From Panonychus citri (taxonomy: Eukaryota > Arthropoda > Arachnida > Trombidiformes > Tetranychidae), in assembly GCF_014898815.1 (NCBI RefSeq), contig NW_026515468.1:310001-374000 (forward strand): a DNA stretch of 64,000 nt. Direction: 5' to 3'. Positions 1 to 10,369 of the stretch are shown in pieces. Position 1 is the first letter of the stretch. The number at the start of each line of letters is the position of its first letter. Below the pieces are notes generated by a model that did not search any database, was not told the DNA's origin, and saw nothing but the letters and a program-made list of their open reading frames with translations. A program made the position numbers and the translations under genes.

Positions 1-576
1 TCACAATCTATTCAAATTTAAAGTCATTTGTTTATGACGTCGGACCAATTTTTGGCTCGAGTATCATAAACAAACAGATTTAATATGTAATGAACCTGGT
101 GACGAAATCAAGAATTTGTTTATCTGTATAAACCACTTTTGCTTTCTAAATCAGCAATTAATTGATGAAAATGTTGAACTTTAGCTCTGGTTCCTTGATT
201 GTTTGAAACAAAACTCAAGAATTAGCGCTCGAGAGGTTGTATTGAAGTAGGGATAATCTGGTGGTGGAAGGTCACTGGTGGAAGGTTGATCACTCATACT
301 TATTACTTGTGAGGACAAGAAAACTAATGATTTGTAAAAGATGAAAATACATAATTTATATGATTTCAAATCTTTTGACTTCTTAACAGAAGTCAACCAT
401 TGGTCAAAATATCGACCAATCCTAAAGAGACAAAAAAAGATTAGTAATCATTAAACTATTGGGGGAGATAAGACTTTCTTAACTGACTTATGATTAACGA
501 GAGCAGGATTAGATTGATTCTCTCATTAGTCTTCAATCATAAGTAGCTACCCCTCTAGAATTAAATTTAATAATTA
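1..576. other. Non-coding flank with a possible fragment of the first MITE family
   Basis: No gene that I can support. The first 20 bases are nearly the same as about 751-772, in the inner part of the left arm of the MITE that follows, so a further copy or fragment of that family may run off the left edge. A short minus-strand reading at 181-294 beginning MSDQPSTSDLPPPDYPYF has a protein-like start but no match that I recognise. Confidence 0.35.
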
Positions 577-578
577 TA

Positions 579-1127
579 CAGGGCATTTCACCAAGTTTCC
601 AACAAGTTTTTCTCGAATAACTTTTTTGTTTTTAGGTGTTGAGACCCCATACTCGAGTTATGGTAGTTTTGGCCATACTCAATTGTCATATTAAAATATC
701 AAGGTCATTTCGGTCATTCTGTTAGGATACGGTTTCAAGGTCATTTGGTGGTCACAATCTATTCAAATTTAAAAAACCGAAATGTACCTAAAGCAAAAAT
801 GTTTTTTGACTCTCACGCTCTTTGTTACGAGCAAATTGATGAAAGTTGAATTAAAAGGATTCCGCATCAAAACCGATATATCTCTGCAACCTAAAATGTC
901 AAAAAGTTGTAAACTCGTATGGAGCCTAATGATTGCAACTGAATTCGATTGTGACCACCAAATGACCTTGAAACCGTTTCCTAACAGAATGACCGAAATG
1001 ACCTTGATATTTTAATATGACAATTGAGTATGGCCAAAACTACCATAACTCGAGTATGGGGTTTCAACACCTAAAAACAAAAAAGTTATTCGAGAAAAAC
1101 TTGTTGGAAACTTGGTGAAATGCCCTG
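579..1127. mobile_element. Tc1/mariner-like MITE (foldback, TA target duplication)
   Basis: The element opens with CAGGGCATTTCACCAAG and ends with the reverse complement. The two arms (about 579-760 and 943-1127) are inverted copies about 180 bp long with only a few mismatches. It is flanked on each side by TA (577-578 and 1128-1129), the target duplication made by Tc1/mariner transposases. No transposase is encoded in the 180-bp centre, so it is non-autonomous. The similarity of the arms suggests a fairly recent insertion. The short ORF 782-1015 lies across the loop and right arm and is not a gene. Confidence 0.88.
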
Positions 1128-1129
1128 TA

Positions 1130-1401
1130 TGATTACCATGAAGAGTAACAATTTTTTTTTCTAGACGTACTCATACTATTAATACTTCAGATTATAAGGA
1201 TTGATTGTGGAGGATGATGATGATGATGATGATAACTTGGGTGTTGGCGGTGAAGATGGCTGAAGATGATAAGTCCAGTTGTTGACCATGATTCTTCATG
1301 ATAGATTCTGATTTTATGAGTTTTCACAGTTTGGGTTCATAATCATTAATGTTAAATGACTCTTGCTGCTTCCTATTATCCCTACTCACTACCCACTTTC
1401 A

Positions 1402-1468
<67 letters not shown>

Positions 1469-2290
1469 GTTAGCCTGATGGTTATCACCAAGAATTCTGT
1501 TTGTTTTTATGATTTTCGTCCATTTTGGTTGATATTACAAACTGATTTCTTAACTGTTGTCACCATCATTAACATGGTCATCTTACTGTATGTGTTGGTC
1601 ATTTTTTATCTTCTTTTTCTCCTACCAACAAAAATCATCATGAGATTTCAATCTCAGAACCCGGTTGTGAGTAACTGTAAATTTCTCATGTTGTTTGTTT
1701 GTTTTTCACCCTGAAATCAGGTTAAACTGTTAGATGTCAATGTAAAGATTTATTGAAGTTGACTACTTGGTTGTGTGTATCTTGGTGATCATCAAGATGA
1801 TAAGGTATGAGAGAATCCACTTTACCTTCCTGATCATGGAAGATGAGAGGATGATAATGATAGAAAAAGAAAAATAGTAAGAATTGAAATAATTCGTATT
1901 GATTCAATTTCCCAATTGAAACATTTAGATGTCATTCATTTCATGGTGAACATTGGAAAAGATAGCGAAATCATCAACAGTTAGATTAGATTCTTGGATT
2001 AATTTGACAAATGGTTTCAAATAGATGAAGAAAATAGCAATTGATTAACTAATTGTTCTCCTGATTTTGATCATTGGAACATCAAATAAATTAACTAATC
2101 ATATTTATCCATCATGAAATAATATCATTTATGGATCAAATTTTAGGATCTAATTTAATTACAATCTAATTAAATTGTTATTGTTGCCGAAAATTGGATG
2201 AATGTTATTGTTTGAGCTCAGGATATAATTAAACTTTTTAATTAGCTTTTCATCAGACTTGAGGCTAAATCATCGAATTTATTTGATAGA
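1130..2290. other. Non-coding, AT-rich
   Basis: GAT triplet runs near 1210-1240 and a (TC)n tract, otherwise AT-rich sequence with stops in every frame. I see no gene. Confidence 0.6.
1404..1464. repeat. (TC)n microsatellite
   Basis: About 30 uninterrupted TC units. The ORF across it (1349-1714) is only the Ser-Leu translation of the repeat. Confidence 0.97.
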
Positions 2291-2293
2291 AAT

Positions 2294-3340
2294 ATGGTCG
2301 CCGAATTTTAGTTTTGATTAAGAGTTGAAACTTTGTGATTTGAATAAATATGACAAATATATTTATTCTGATCAGTAGTTTAGAAAATCGGTTCAATTAA
2401 AACTTCAGGTCCTTAACGAGTTTTGATCATAATTTTTATTTTATTGACAACTTATGTTACAAACTAAATTTGTTTTGAAAAATATCAAAGTGCTATACAA
2501 TTCCGTTGTATTTAAATAAATGACGATTAGTCCCAAGTGTCGATGATCTGAAACTTATTGAGGCTATTCTAGTATGGTTGACATCGTTGATCAAGCACTT
2601 TTTCGTTTGATCAACAGTTTACTGGAATGAGAATCCTTTGATCTTCGAGGTAATATCTCGAAACACAATACTTAGAGATGTCTAAATAAGTCAGATCATC
2701 GTCATTTAACCAAGGCTATGATAAATCATCAATTCTTGGCCTTAAAAATTGATGGTCTAGCTGAGACTATTAGTAAATGAAAAGTTATACTACACTCAAG
2801 TTATAAACACCCAAATGTTTTATGTTTGCTCGAATGAAATACTATTTCATCAAACATTGTCAAACTATTTATAGCGCAAGCGACTGATTTTTATGACCAA
2901 AAAATGATAGGCTTTTATAGCCTTGGTTAAATGACGATGATCTGACTTATTTAGACATCTCTAAGTATTGTAGTTTCGGAGATATTACAGAATCAACTTT
3001 CTCATTCCGGTAAACTGTTGATCAAACGAAAATTAGATCATGATGTCAATACTAGAATAGCCTCAATAAGTTTAGATCATTCGACACTTGGGACTAATCG
3101 ATCCATTTATTTAAATACAACGGTTATTTGAGCACTGGATATTACCAAAACAAATTTAGTTTCTGACATGATTGTCAATAAAATAAAATTCATGATCTAA
3201 AACTTATCGTTGGAAAAAGGACCTGAAGTTTAACTTTGAACTCGATTTTCAAAACTACTGATGATGAAAAAATAAATATATTTGGACTTGTTATATTTAA
3301 ATACAAAGTTTCAACTTTCAAAACTAAAATTGGCGACCAT
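2294..3340. mobile_element. Old large foldback element
   Basis: Two long inverted arms, 2294-2719 and 2917-3340, surround a loop of about 200 bp. The inner 30 or so bases of each arm (ending at ACCAAGGCTAT in the left arm) pair perfectly. Outer parts carry many substitutions and small indels, for instance around ATGGTCGCC at the far ends. Weaker similarity may continue outwards: GTTGCCG at about 2185 and CGGCAAC at about 3684 are in inverted positions. No transposase is encoded. Arm divergence makes it older than the MITEs at 579 and 41570. I could not define a target duplication. Confidence 0.8.
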
Positions 3341-3877
3341 ACTTTAAATTAACAATAAATTGGATTTGATTATGAACATTAAATTGTTTAAATCAAATTG
3401 TTGAGGTTAAATTTTTCCTATCTAACAATTTAGACCTGAAGAAATATATATTTTCCTTAAGGTCGATTATGACCATTGGTCAGTTATTAACTCGTTCAAT
3501 CTCTGGTTACATTTAACCCGAGGGTTAACTGGATCAAAATGAATTGTTACCATTTTAATGGCATGTTTTCTTGATCAAAATGGTTTAATTAGATTTACCC
3601 GTTTGCAGGTGAAATCCTATTAAACCAACAATTTAGTATTCAACAATCTAAACGATAGATTTAAATTATATGATTGTGATCATCGGCAACAATTAAGTTT
3701 CATCCAAATGATTTAGATTGAAAAACAATTGAATTGTACTGAGGTGGGAAGGGTTTCTCGAAGGTGGGTCGATGATGATGATTTGTTTTGATGATTTAAA
3801 TTGAGAGGAGGAAAAGATGAAAGTGGGATGATGATAGAGTGGGAAGGTAAATCTGTCAGTAGGTACAAAATGAAACA

Positions 3878-3879
<2 letters not shown>

Positions 3880-3910
<31 letters not shown>
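3880..3910. repeat. (GA)n microsatellite
   Basis: About 15 uninterrupted GA units. Confidence 0.95.
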
Positions 3911-3913
<3 letters not shown>

Positions 3914-5116
3914 AAAATCTAACTGTAAATCTCTGATGAGATTTTGTGTCAATGTGATCATGAGGATGATGATGATCAAGATTCGAGATGTAAGCTTAAC
4001 ATATCAACACCCATTTCTCCCCATCACCATCTCTCTCAGACACATCATCCTCTTTTACTCATCATTAGTTTTAAATCAATCAAAGATGACATTTACCTTA
4101 CTTTAGATATTACATAATATAAACATTTTGACAGAAGATAAAAAGAGTTACCATAGTAACCGAATGATATTTTCATCTTTCTTATCTTGATCTACCTTGT
4201 CAAAATCATCATCATCTTCATTCATCCCCTCACTTATCATCCTCATCTCAATCTGAACCTTTTCTCTCATTAGATGAACATTTTTCTCTCCATTCATATC
4301 TGAAAATATTCATTGAATGGCTCTTCATCTTCATCATCATATCGATTTCAAATTTTATCATCTTCTTTTCCGTTTCTTTTCCCTTTGATCATCTTAATCT
4401 ACCCAAAGATACTCAAATACTAATATCAATTTCCACCTAAACAATCAACCTTAACAGTCTATCAAACGATAAGACACTCTATAGAAAGACTATCATCCAG
4501 ACTCTTTCTTTGTTAAACCACGATCATCATCATCTTTCTTATCATCTTTATTCTCCTCATCATCTCCAGAAACATAACTTTCTCTTATTCTGTTTCCTTT
4601 TCCTTCTAACTCTTAATGATCTTTTTCTCTTCTTCTTCTCATCTAACCAAACAATAGCTTTTGATTTTAGTTGAATCTCTTATCTTCCTCATCTTCTTCA
4701 TCATCAACAACATCCCAAAGTCATCATTTAACTTTCTCTTTCTCTTCCTCATCTTTTTTTACTTTTACAATTGTATCTTCATCATAATCATTATTACATT
4801 CAATTGTTAATATAACATAATTGTTATCAGTTTCTTCCTGATTATTGTGCTCTGGGATAACACCGAAACTAAAAATAACCGGAAAAACTTTATGACACTT
4901 GAAACATTTCATGATAATGATGATGAATTCCTGAACATGATAAATCCAATCAACATGATCACGAACAATAATCAGTTTCAGAATATTAGAAAACAAAACG
5001 AAACTTGGGCGAAAAAAAGTTCCAAATCAATGAAATATTTTCCTCAAGATTATCCTAGTTAATCTAAGACGAAAATCACATCGCAATATATCCTGAAGAC
5101 GAGAGGTGAGTATAAG

Positions 5117-5119
<3 letters not shown>

Positions 5120-5151
<32 letters not shown>
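5120..5151. repeat. (GA)n microsatellite
   Basis: About 16 uninterrupted GA units. Confidence 0.95.
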
Positions 5152-5155
<4 letters not shown>

Positions 5156-7515
5156 ACAAGCAAGATAAATCTTTAAGTTATTTTTTCTAACCAACATGAT
5201 GCTTTAGACGATTATCGGAATTATCTCTGAAATTCATTGGCGATAATCCAGATAATGATGATGAGAAAGAAGAAAATGATGAAGAGAGTGGAATAGGAAA
5301 AGGAAACTGGAACCAGGAAGGAAAAAAATAATGATAATAATAACAATATCTCTCGATGTCCATCCCTCTAATAAGGTCGGTTTATTGACCACGAAACTTT
5401 GTTGGAATAACAACTTTCCACTATGATGAGTTTTCCTCCATAAGAATCAGAACTATCTCTTTTTGTTTCAATCAAATTTATCTTAATAATTCTGTAAGAG
5501 AAAGAGAAATAGATAATCTCTTCCATTATTCTTGGAATTCTTTTCTCCTTCTCTTTGTCACTTACCTTCCCTTTCCCTCTCTCGAGACACACAATCAATA
5601 ACCTGATGAGTTAATTGCTATTCACACGAATCAATCTCATCCATTGAAAGAGATAAAAAGTTCATCACTCTCATGAAATCAGAATCTTATCTGTTTTCAG
5701 TTTCCATCATTCTTATTGAATTTCTGGCTTACGGTCAAAAGTTTTCACCTTAGAATTTTTTTAAAGAACATCTTCCTCTTCGCCTTGAAGGGTTTCTAAT
5801 TTCCTTTCACCTTGATCATCATCATCTTCTCGGGAAGTTCAATATATATCTTATTCACTGGTGATGATAAGTTATATATCTAGAGAAAAGAAAACGAAAG
5901 AAAATGATGGAGAAAAGGTGAGAGAAGAAAAGAAAATGATGAAACAAAATCGATGGAAAAATGTTCTAAAGTCGAATTGAAGAAGAGGAAAAAATAAGTT
6001 TTTCTACTTTTTTTTCTCTTCTTCTATTCTTTTCAGCAAAAAGATGATGAAGAGAAAGATGAAAAAAGAGAGGAAGACAAAGATGATAAGAAAGATCAAT
6101 AATCATTAAAAGCTAAAGATGAAAGTCATAATATTTCGAGAAAAATTTTCGATTTCAACTCTTTCAGCTTCTTTATTCTACCTTTGCTCTCACTAAAAGA
6201 GATGATAAATATAATATAATAATTCTCTCTGAATACTAATATGTATCTGAATGAATTTCAAGATTTCATGGAGAAAGAAACTCAGAGGTGAAAGAAATAA
6301 ATTCCACCCATTGAACTTTATCTCGAATTGAAATAAAAACAAAGCGTGGAAGGTAAATAGGAGAAAATATAAAAGAATCAAAAAGAGAGGAAGAAAAATT
6401 TTTATGAACGAAATCAAATTGAACTTTACCTTCTCATATTCATGATGAATTTCATGAGGATGAAAAACAAAGTAAAAAATTTGAAGTAAACATTTAAAAA
6501 GGAAACAGGAAATAAGGTGAAGATTGGAAACCAGAATCTCAAGAGTTATTACCATTAGTTTACCATGAAAAGTGAGCATTTCAAGAGGGATCATCATGGT
6601 TATCATTCAGAATCTCAAGAATAACTTGAAAAAGAACAATTTTTTCTCCAAGATTTAGATCAAAAAATCTTATTGTTTCATCTTCGACTTAACATCATCA
6701 TTTCTCATCTTCATTGGATTTTCTTTTTCCTCTCTCTCGTTCTATTTAGTGTTCGAATTGTTTTTTCCACAAAAAAGTTCCAACCAAGTAAGATGTATGT
6801 TCATGTGGCTAGAATTTGACAGAACATGGAAAATACTTGAAATACATGATGAGAAATCATGACAATTGTTATTTTCGTGACAAAACCAAAATAAAGAAAA
6901 GGAAAAAACTGGTTGATTAAAATCAACACTCACAGAAAACTCTGAATATCCTGATTGTTGACAATCTATCACCGTGTGAGTTAAAGTTTCCAAGATTCAA
7001 TCTCACCGTTATCATGATGATCTCTATTGTCAACAACAGAATCAGTTTTAACCCTGAAAATAATGACCAAGGTATAAAATCAGATAAAATGATGAAAGAG
7101 CAGAATTGCCAAGAAAAACTAAATTCACTGTTAAGGTCAATCTATCAAAAGATTTTGCGTTTTTTGCCTTATCCACCTTGACCATTGACCACTCATCCAT
7201 CCTACAAGTCATGATAATAGTGTCCACCCAATGTCAGTCATTTCTTATCTTCCTTCATCATCTTAATGAACAGATGAAGGAGGAAGATGAATTACTCAGT
7301 TTGATGAAGAAATTTTTTTTCTCTTTTATTGTTATCCGAATTTTCTTGGCTCATTTTTTTTCTATCGACGGTGAATTCATGATAATGATTAAAAGAGAGT
7401 GAAAAGTATCAATCTGTAACAATAATTTTGTTAATTAAGCAAAAATTAATCAATTGATTATTTTATAAAAAAAATAATCTTAATTGATCTGTTCAACATC
7501 ATCAAAATTTTACCT

Positions 7516-7539
7516 CACCTCATCTTAAGTGATGAGGTG
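7516..7539 (+). other. LTR hairpin
   Basis: CACCTCATC (7516-7524) and GATGAGGTG (7531-7539) are perfect inverted repeats around TTAAGT. All three LTR copies keep it, upstream of the TATA box. Confidence 0.7.
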
Positions 7540-7577
7540 ATGGTGAGATTCTCACTCTATCTCCCTCAAAATTTATG

Positions 7578-7585
7578 TATAAAAA
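7578..7585 (+). promoter_or_regulatory. LTR TATA box
   Basis: TATAAAAA in GTATAAAAACC, about 65 bp before the LTR end, placed as expected for the U3 promoter. The same box is in the two minus-strand LTRs (for example about 8112-8120). Confidence 0.6.
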
Positions 7586-7645
7586 CCAAATGAAAATACG
7601 AATAAAAATAAGTTTTAGTTGAAACCTCTTCTCTAATTCTTCAAT

Positions 7646-7663
7646 TGGTGCCCCGAGTGAGGC
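7646..7663 (+). other. Primer-binding site (left LTR)
   Basis: TGGTGCCCCGAGTGAGGC starts with TGG, complementary to a tRNA CCA end, two bases after the LTR. The same 18-mer follows the other two LTRs. I cannot name the tRNA. Confidence 0.8.
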
Positions 7664-7770
7664 TTGGAAATTCAGATGATTAAGTGAATAATCCTGAATT
7701 TCACCGAAGCCAAACTCAATCCCCATCATTATTTACATCTTGGCCTTGTTCCTCGTGAAAATTGTTTACT

Positions 7771-8038
7771 TGGTATTAAAAGCCCAAAATCGAGCCTCTG
7801 TTACCATTAACTGTTCCCTGGTATTAAAAGCCCAAAATCGAGCCTCTGTTACCATTAACTGTTCCCTGGTATTAAAAGCCCAAAATCGAGCCTCTGTTAC
7901 CATTAACTGTTCCCTGGTATTAAAAGCCCAAAATCGAGCCTCTGTTACCATTAACTGTTCCCTGGTATTAAAAGCCCAAAATCGAGCCTCTGTTACCATT
8001 AACTGTTCCCTGGTATTAAAAGCCCAAAATCGAGCCTC
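7771..8038 (+). repeat. 48-bp tandem repeat, 5.6 units
   Basis: Five full units at 7771, 7819, 7867, 7915 and 7963, which look identical, and a sixth cut off at 8038 where the primer site of the middle LTR starts. The unit contains AGCCTCTGTTACC. Three units of the same repeat are in the minus-strand leader at about 10171-10308. The unit length is a multiple of three and both strands stay open (LVLKAQNRASVTINCS on plus), but I think this is leader and not coding. Confidence 0.9.
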
Positions 8039-8051
8039 ACTCGGGGCACCA
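8034..8051 (-). other. Primer-site copy after middle LTR, at the inversion junction
   Basis: Exact 18-mer complement of the primer site, two bases beyond the U5 end of the middle LTR. Its last bases GAGGC(T) overlap the GCCTC of a leader repeat in the opposite orientation: this is the junction of the inverted structure. Confidence 0.8.
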
Positions 8052-8053
8052 AT

Positions 8054-8283
8054 TGAAGAATTAGAGAAGAGGTTTCAACTAAAACTTATTTTTATTCGTA
8101 TTTTCATTTGGTTTTTATACATAAATTTAGAGGGAGATAGAGTGAGAATCTCACCATCACCTCATCACTTAAGATGAGGTGAGGTAAAATTTTGATGATG
8201 TTGAACAGATCAATTAAGATTATTTTTTTTTATAAAATAATCAATTGATTAATTTTTGCTTAATTAACAAAATTATTGTTACA
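8054..8283 (-). repeat. LTR of gag-only element, middle copy (3' LTR of minus element)
   Basis: 230 bp, minus orientation. One substitution (AAATTTAGAGGG against AAATTTTGAGGG) separates it from the right LTR. The purine tract ACAGGAGGAATA (minus strand, 8284-8295) sits directly before its TG. Confidence 0.92.
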
Positions 8284-8295
8284 TATTCCTCCTGT
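8284..8295 (-). other. Polypurine tract
   Basis: On the minus strand ACAGGAGGAATA directly precedes TGTAACA of the 3' LTR, the usual place for the plus-strand primer. Confidence 0.65.
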
Positions 8296-8317
8296 AAATT
8301 AATAACAGTCCCTGTTA

Positions 8318-8671
8318 TTAGTACATAGTTATAAGGGGAAAAATGAAGTTAATATAATTAATTAATTCTGAACAGAGGTTAACATAATTCAATTTTGTTT
8401 CTGATAAAAGGGCAAGAAATCGGTAAAATTGATTAATATTCTCGATTCGATGTTGTTTTGATTCTTGAAGATTTCCATTTTCGTAATGTTGAATGTAAGC
8501 AGCAAGGTGATGACCAATAATTTGTATTAAAAATTTATAGGATTTCAATAGATTTTCCATTTGTTTGTTGGTTATTTCCGGAAGGGGTTTAAATTTCAAT
8601 TCATTCAATTTGAGTTCGAGTTCATGGATTAAGGTTTTAAATTTTCTTTCTTCTTGTTCAGATAAAAACAA
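8318..8671 (-). CDS. Second ORF of gag-only element (unrecognised helical protein)
   Basis: About 117 codons, rich in charged residues and leucines (KTLIHELELKLNELKFK near the start), probably helical or coiled-coil. No domain that I recognise. The frame has no ATG near its upstream end; the first ATG is near the ITNKQMENLL segment, so it may start late or be joined to the Gag-like ORF upstream by splicing or frameshift. A third frame between the two ORFs (about 8650-8745) is also open, which suggests that one indel has separated parts of a longer protein. It lies between the Gag-like ORF and the purine tract of the 3' LTR. Confidence 0.45.
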   Translation of the reverse strand: MFLSEQEERKFKTLIHELELKLNELKFKPLPEITNKQMENLLKSYKFLIQIIGHHLAAYIQHYENGNLQESKQHRIENINQFYRFLALLSETKLNYVNLCSELINYINFIFPLITMY

Positions 8672-8744
8672 ACGTAATTAATATCATTATTATTAGTAAT
8701 TGTTGAACAATTACTTGGAAAGGTTCCATTTGAAATTACAAAAC

Positions 8745-9449
8745 TTATTTTTTCGATGAATTCATTTTTTCGAAATATTGTTGTTTAAATTTGAACAATT
8801 TTCTTTCAATTTTGATTTTCTTGAATAAGATTTTTGAAAATCTTTCGGTTTTTAATTCATCATGTTCTGATAAACTGTTATCGGAATCTGGTATTTGTTC
8901 ATTAATTAAATTGATTAAAGTTGATTGTATATCAATTTTTTTATAATCGATTTCATCATTTAGTAAAAATGTCCAATGTAATGGTTGTTTACCAGTAGCT
9001 ATATTTTCAGCTATAGCAATGGACTGAAGCAATTCTGGAATATCATCAATATTCTGTCTTATAACTAACCATTGGATGTCGCATGTTAGTTTATTTATAA
9101 TTATATCGATCATTATTTCATCAGGTATTTTAATACCTAGCGAATGTAACATGATCAATAATTTGATTGTAAAACTTAAAGGTGTCTTATCTAATCTTTG
9201 ATTGAAATTTTGAATTATTGAAATAAATTCTTTTCTGTTTTCGAAAGTTGCAAATCTATTAATTAAAAGATATTTCAGCTGGAAATAATCTATTTGACCA
9301 TAACTTTCGATTAAAGTCTGAAAATTTTCTAAATATTGATTGATTATATCATAAGAATATTGATGATAATCACAAAATGATTCAAAGTCACTGAACCAGA
9401 TCAAAATATTCTGTTCAGGAGAAAATTGAGTGAATTGATTTGATTCCAT
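8745..9449 (-). CDS. Gag-like protein of non-autonomous LTR element
   Basis: 234 residues from an ATG at 9449, the first ORF after the leader. The N-terminal half (SPEQNILIWFSDFESFCDYH onwards) has the look of a retrotransposon Gag/capsid: an early W...F..F segment, then regular amphipathic helices and hydrophobic stretches (LLINRFATF, LSFTIKLLIMLHSLGIKI). The C terminus is basic (ERFSKILFKKIKIERKLFKFKQQ) and could bind RNA, but there is no CCHC knuckle. No protease or polymerase domain follows, so enzymes must come from another element. The frame is intact, in line with the near-identical LTRs. Assignment to Gag is by position and general pattern only. Confidence 0.6.
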   Translation of the reverse strand: MESNQFTQFSPEQNILIWFSDFESFCDYHQYSYDIINQYLENFQTLIESYGQIDYFQLKYLLINRFATFENRKEFISIIQNFNQRLDKTPLSFTIKLLIMLHSLGIKIPDEIMIDIIINKLTCDIQWLVIRQNIDDIPELLQSIAIAENIATGKQPLHWTFLLNDEIDYKKIDIQSTLINLINEQIPDSDNSLSEHDELKTERFSKILFKKIKIERKLFKFKQQYFEKMNSSKK

Positions 9450-9599
9450 GATGGATTTTAAATTTTAAATCTCAAAATAATTAAATATAGCGTAAAGAAT
9501 AATAATTGCAGTAATAAAAGCTAACAGTATCATGAGAATCTGAAAAAGTCTTAGAGTTCAACACTGAATCTCTAACCAGATAAATTTAAGTGAAATTTT

Positions 9600-10170
9600 T
9601 AACTGACCAATGTAGTAGGCACGATGAAACGTAAGAAGGCCAAAAGAGAGATGAAACGGTAACGGTGGCACGATTAAAGGTAACGGAGGCAAAAGGAATA
9701 ATGGAACAGCAACGGAGGCCAAAAGAATAAACAAACGACAACGAAGGCACGATCAAAGGCAACAGCGGCCAAAAGAATGATATAACGGCAACAGAGGCCA
9801 AAGGAGTAAAGAAACGGCAAAGGAGGCCAAAAGAGTAAAGAACGGCAACGGAGGCACGACAAAAGGTAACGGAGTCCAAAGGAGTAATGGAAACGGAGGC
9901 ACGAATTAAGGCAACGGAGGCCAGGAGAGCAAAGAACGTCAACGGAGGCACGAATTAAGGCAACGGAGTTCAAGAGAGCAAAGAAACGGCAACGAAGGCA
10001 CGAATTAAGACAACGGAGGCCAAGAGAGCAAAGAACGGCAGCGGAGGCACGAATTAATGTAACGGGGCCAAAAGAATGATGAAACGGCAACGGAGGCACG
10101 ATTAAAGGCAACGGAGGCCAAAGAAGTAATGGAACAGCAACGGAGGCCAAACTAAGGGCTTTTATTACCA
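9600..10170 (-). repeat. GC-rich degenerate minisatellite leader
   Basis: Between primer site and Gag ORF the leader is an array of imperfect units of about 20-30 bp built on GCCTCCGTTGCC (minus strand; plus-strand GGCAACGGAGGC), alternating with AATTCGT or TTTTGG spacers. More than 15 copies of the core can be seen. It is much richer in GC than the surroundings. Long ORFs through it (9586-9951, 9674-10312) come from repeat translation and I do not call them genes. Confidence 0.85.
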
Positions 10171-10308
10171 GGGAACAGTTAATGGTAACAGAGGCTCGAT
10201 TTTGGGCTTTTAATACCAGGGAACAGTTAATGGTAACAGAGGCTCGATTTTGGGCTTTTAATACCAGGGAACAGTTAATGGTAACAGAGGCTCGATTTTG
10301 GGCTTTTA
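10171..10308 (-). repeat. 48-bp tandem repeat, three units
   Basis: Units at 10171, 10219 and 10267, the same unit as at 7771-8038, in the same orientation relative to their own LTR. They share GCCTCTGTTACC with the neighbouring minisatellite (GCCTCCGTTGCC). Confidence 0.9.
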
Positions 10309-10349
10309 GCAAACTCAGGATTTTTCACTTAATCACCGGAGTTTAATTA

Positions 10350-10367
10350 GCCTCACTCGGGGCACCA
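10350..10367 (-). other. Primer-binding site of minus-strand element
   Basis: Minus strand TGGTGCCCCGAGTGAGGC, two bases inside the 5' LTR. Confidence 0.8.
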
Positions 10368-10369
10368 AT

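Larger units (their letters stand above)
3345..7410. other. Non-coding, microsatellite-rich
   Basis: AT-rich DNA with long polypyrimidine and GAT/ATC stretches. Many short ORFs (for instance 6193-6606 minus) are low-complexity Phe/Leu/His strings and show no domain. I see no gene. Confidence 0.6.
7415..7643 (+). repeat. LTR of gag-only element, left copy (plus orientation)
   Basis: 229 bp, starts TGTAACAAT and ends TTCA. It differs from the other two copies by one A in a homopolymer, and from the middle one by a further substitution. It holds a TATA box and a CACCTCATC hairpin. Confidence 0.92.

Noticed and set aside
1349..1714. Plus ORF of 121 codons with Ser-Leu repeats
   Set aside because: Made by a (TC)n microsatellite.
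7740..8177. ORF of 145 codons over the 48-bp repeats
   Set aside because: It is translation of the tandem repeat and then of an antisense LTR; both strands are open because the unit is a multiple of three and lacks stops.
9586..10312. Two overlapping minus-strand ORFs (121 and 212 codons)
   Set aside because: They are readings of the GC-rich leader minisatellite in two frames, without start context or domain.
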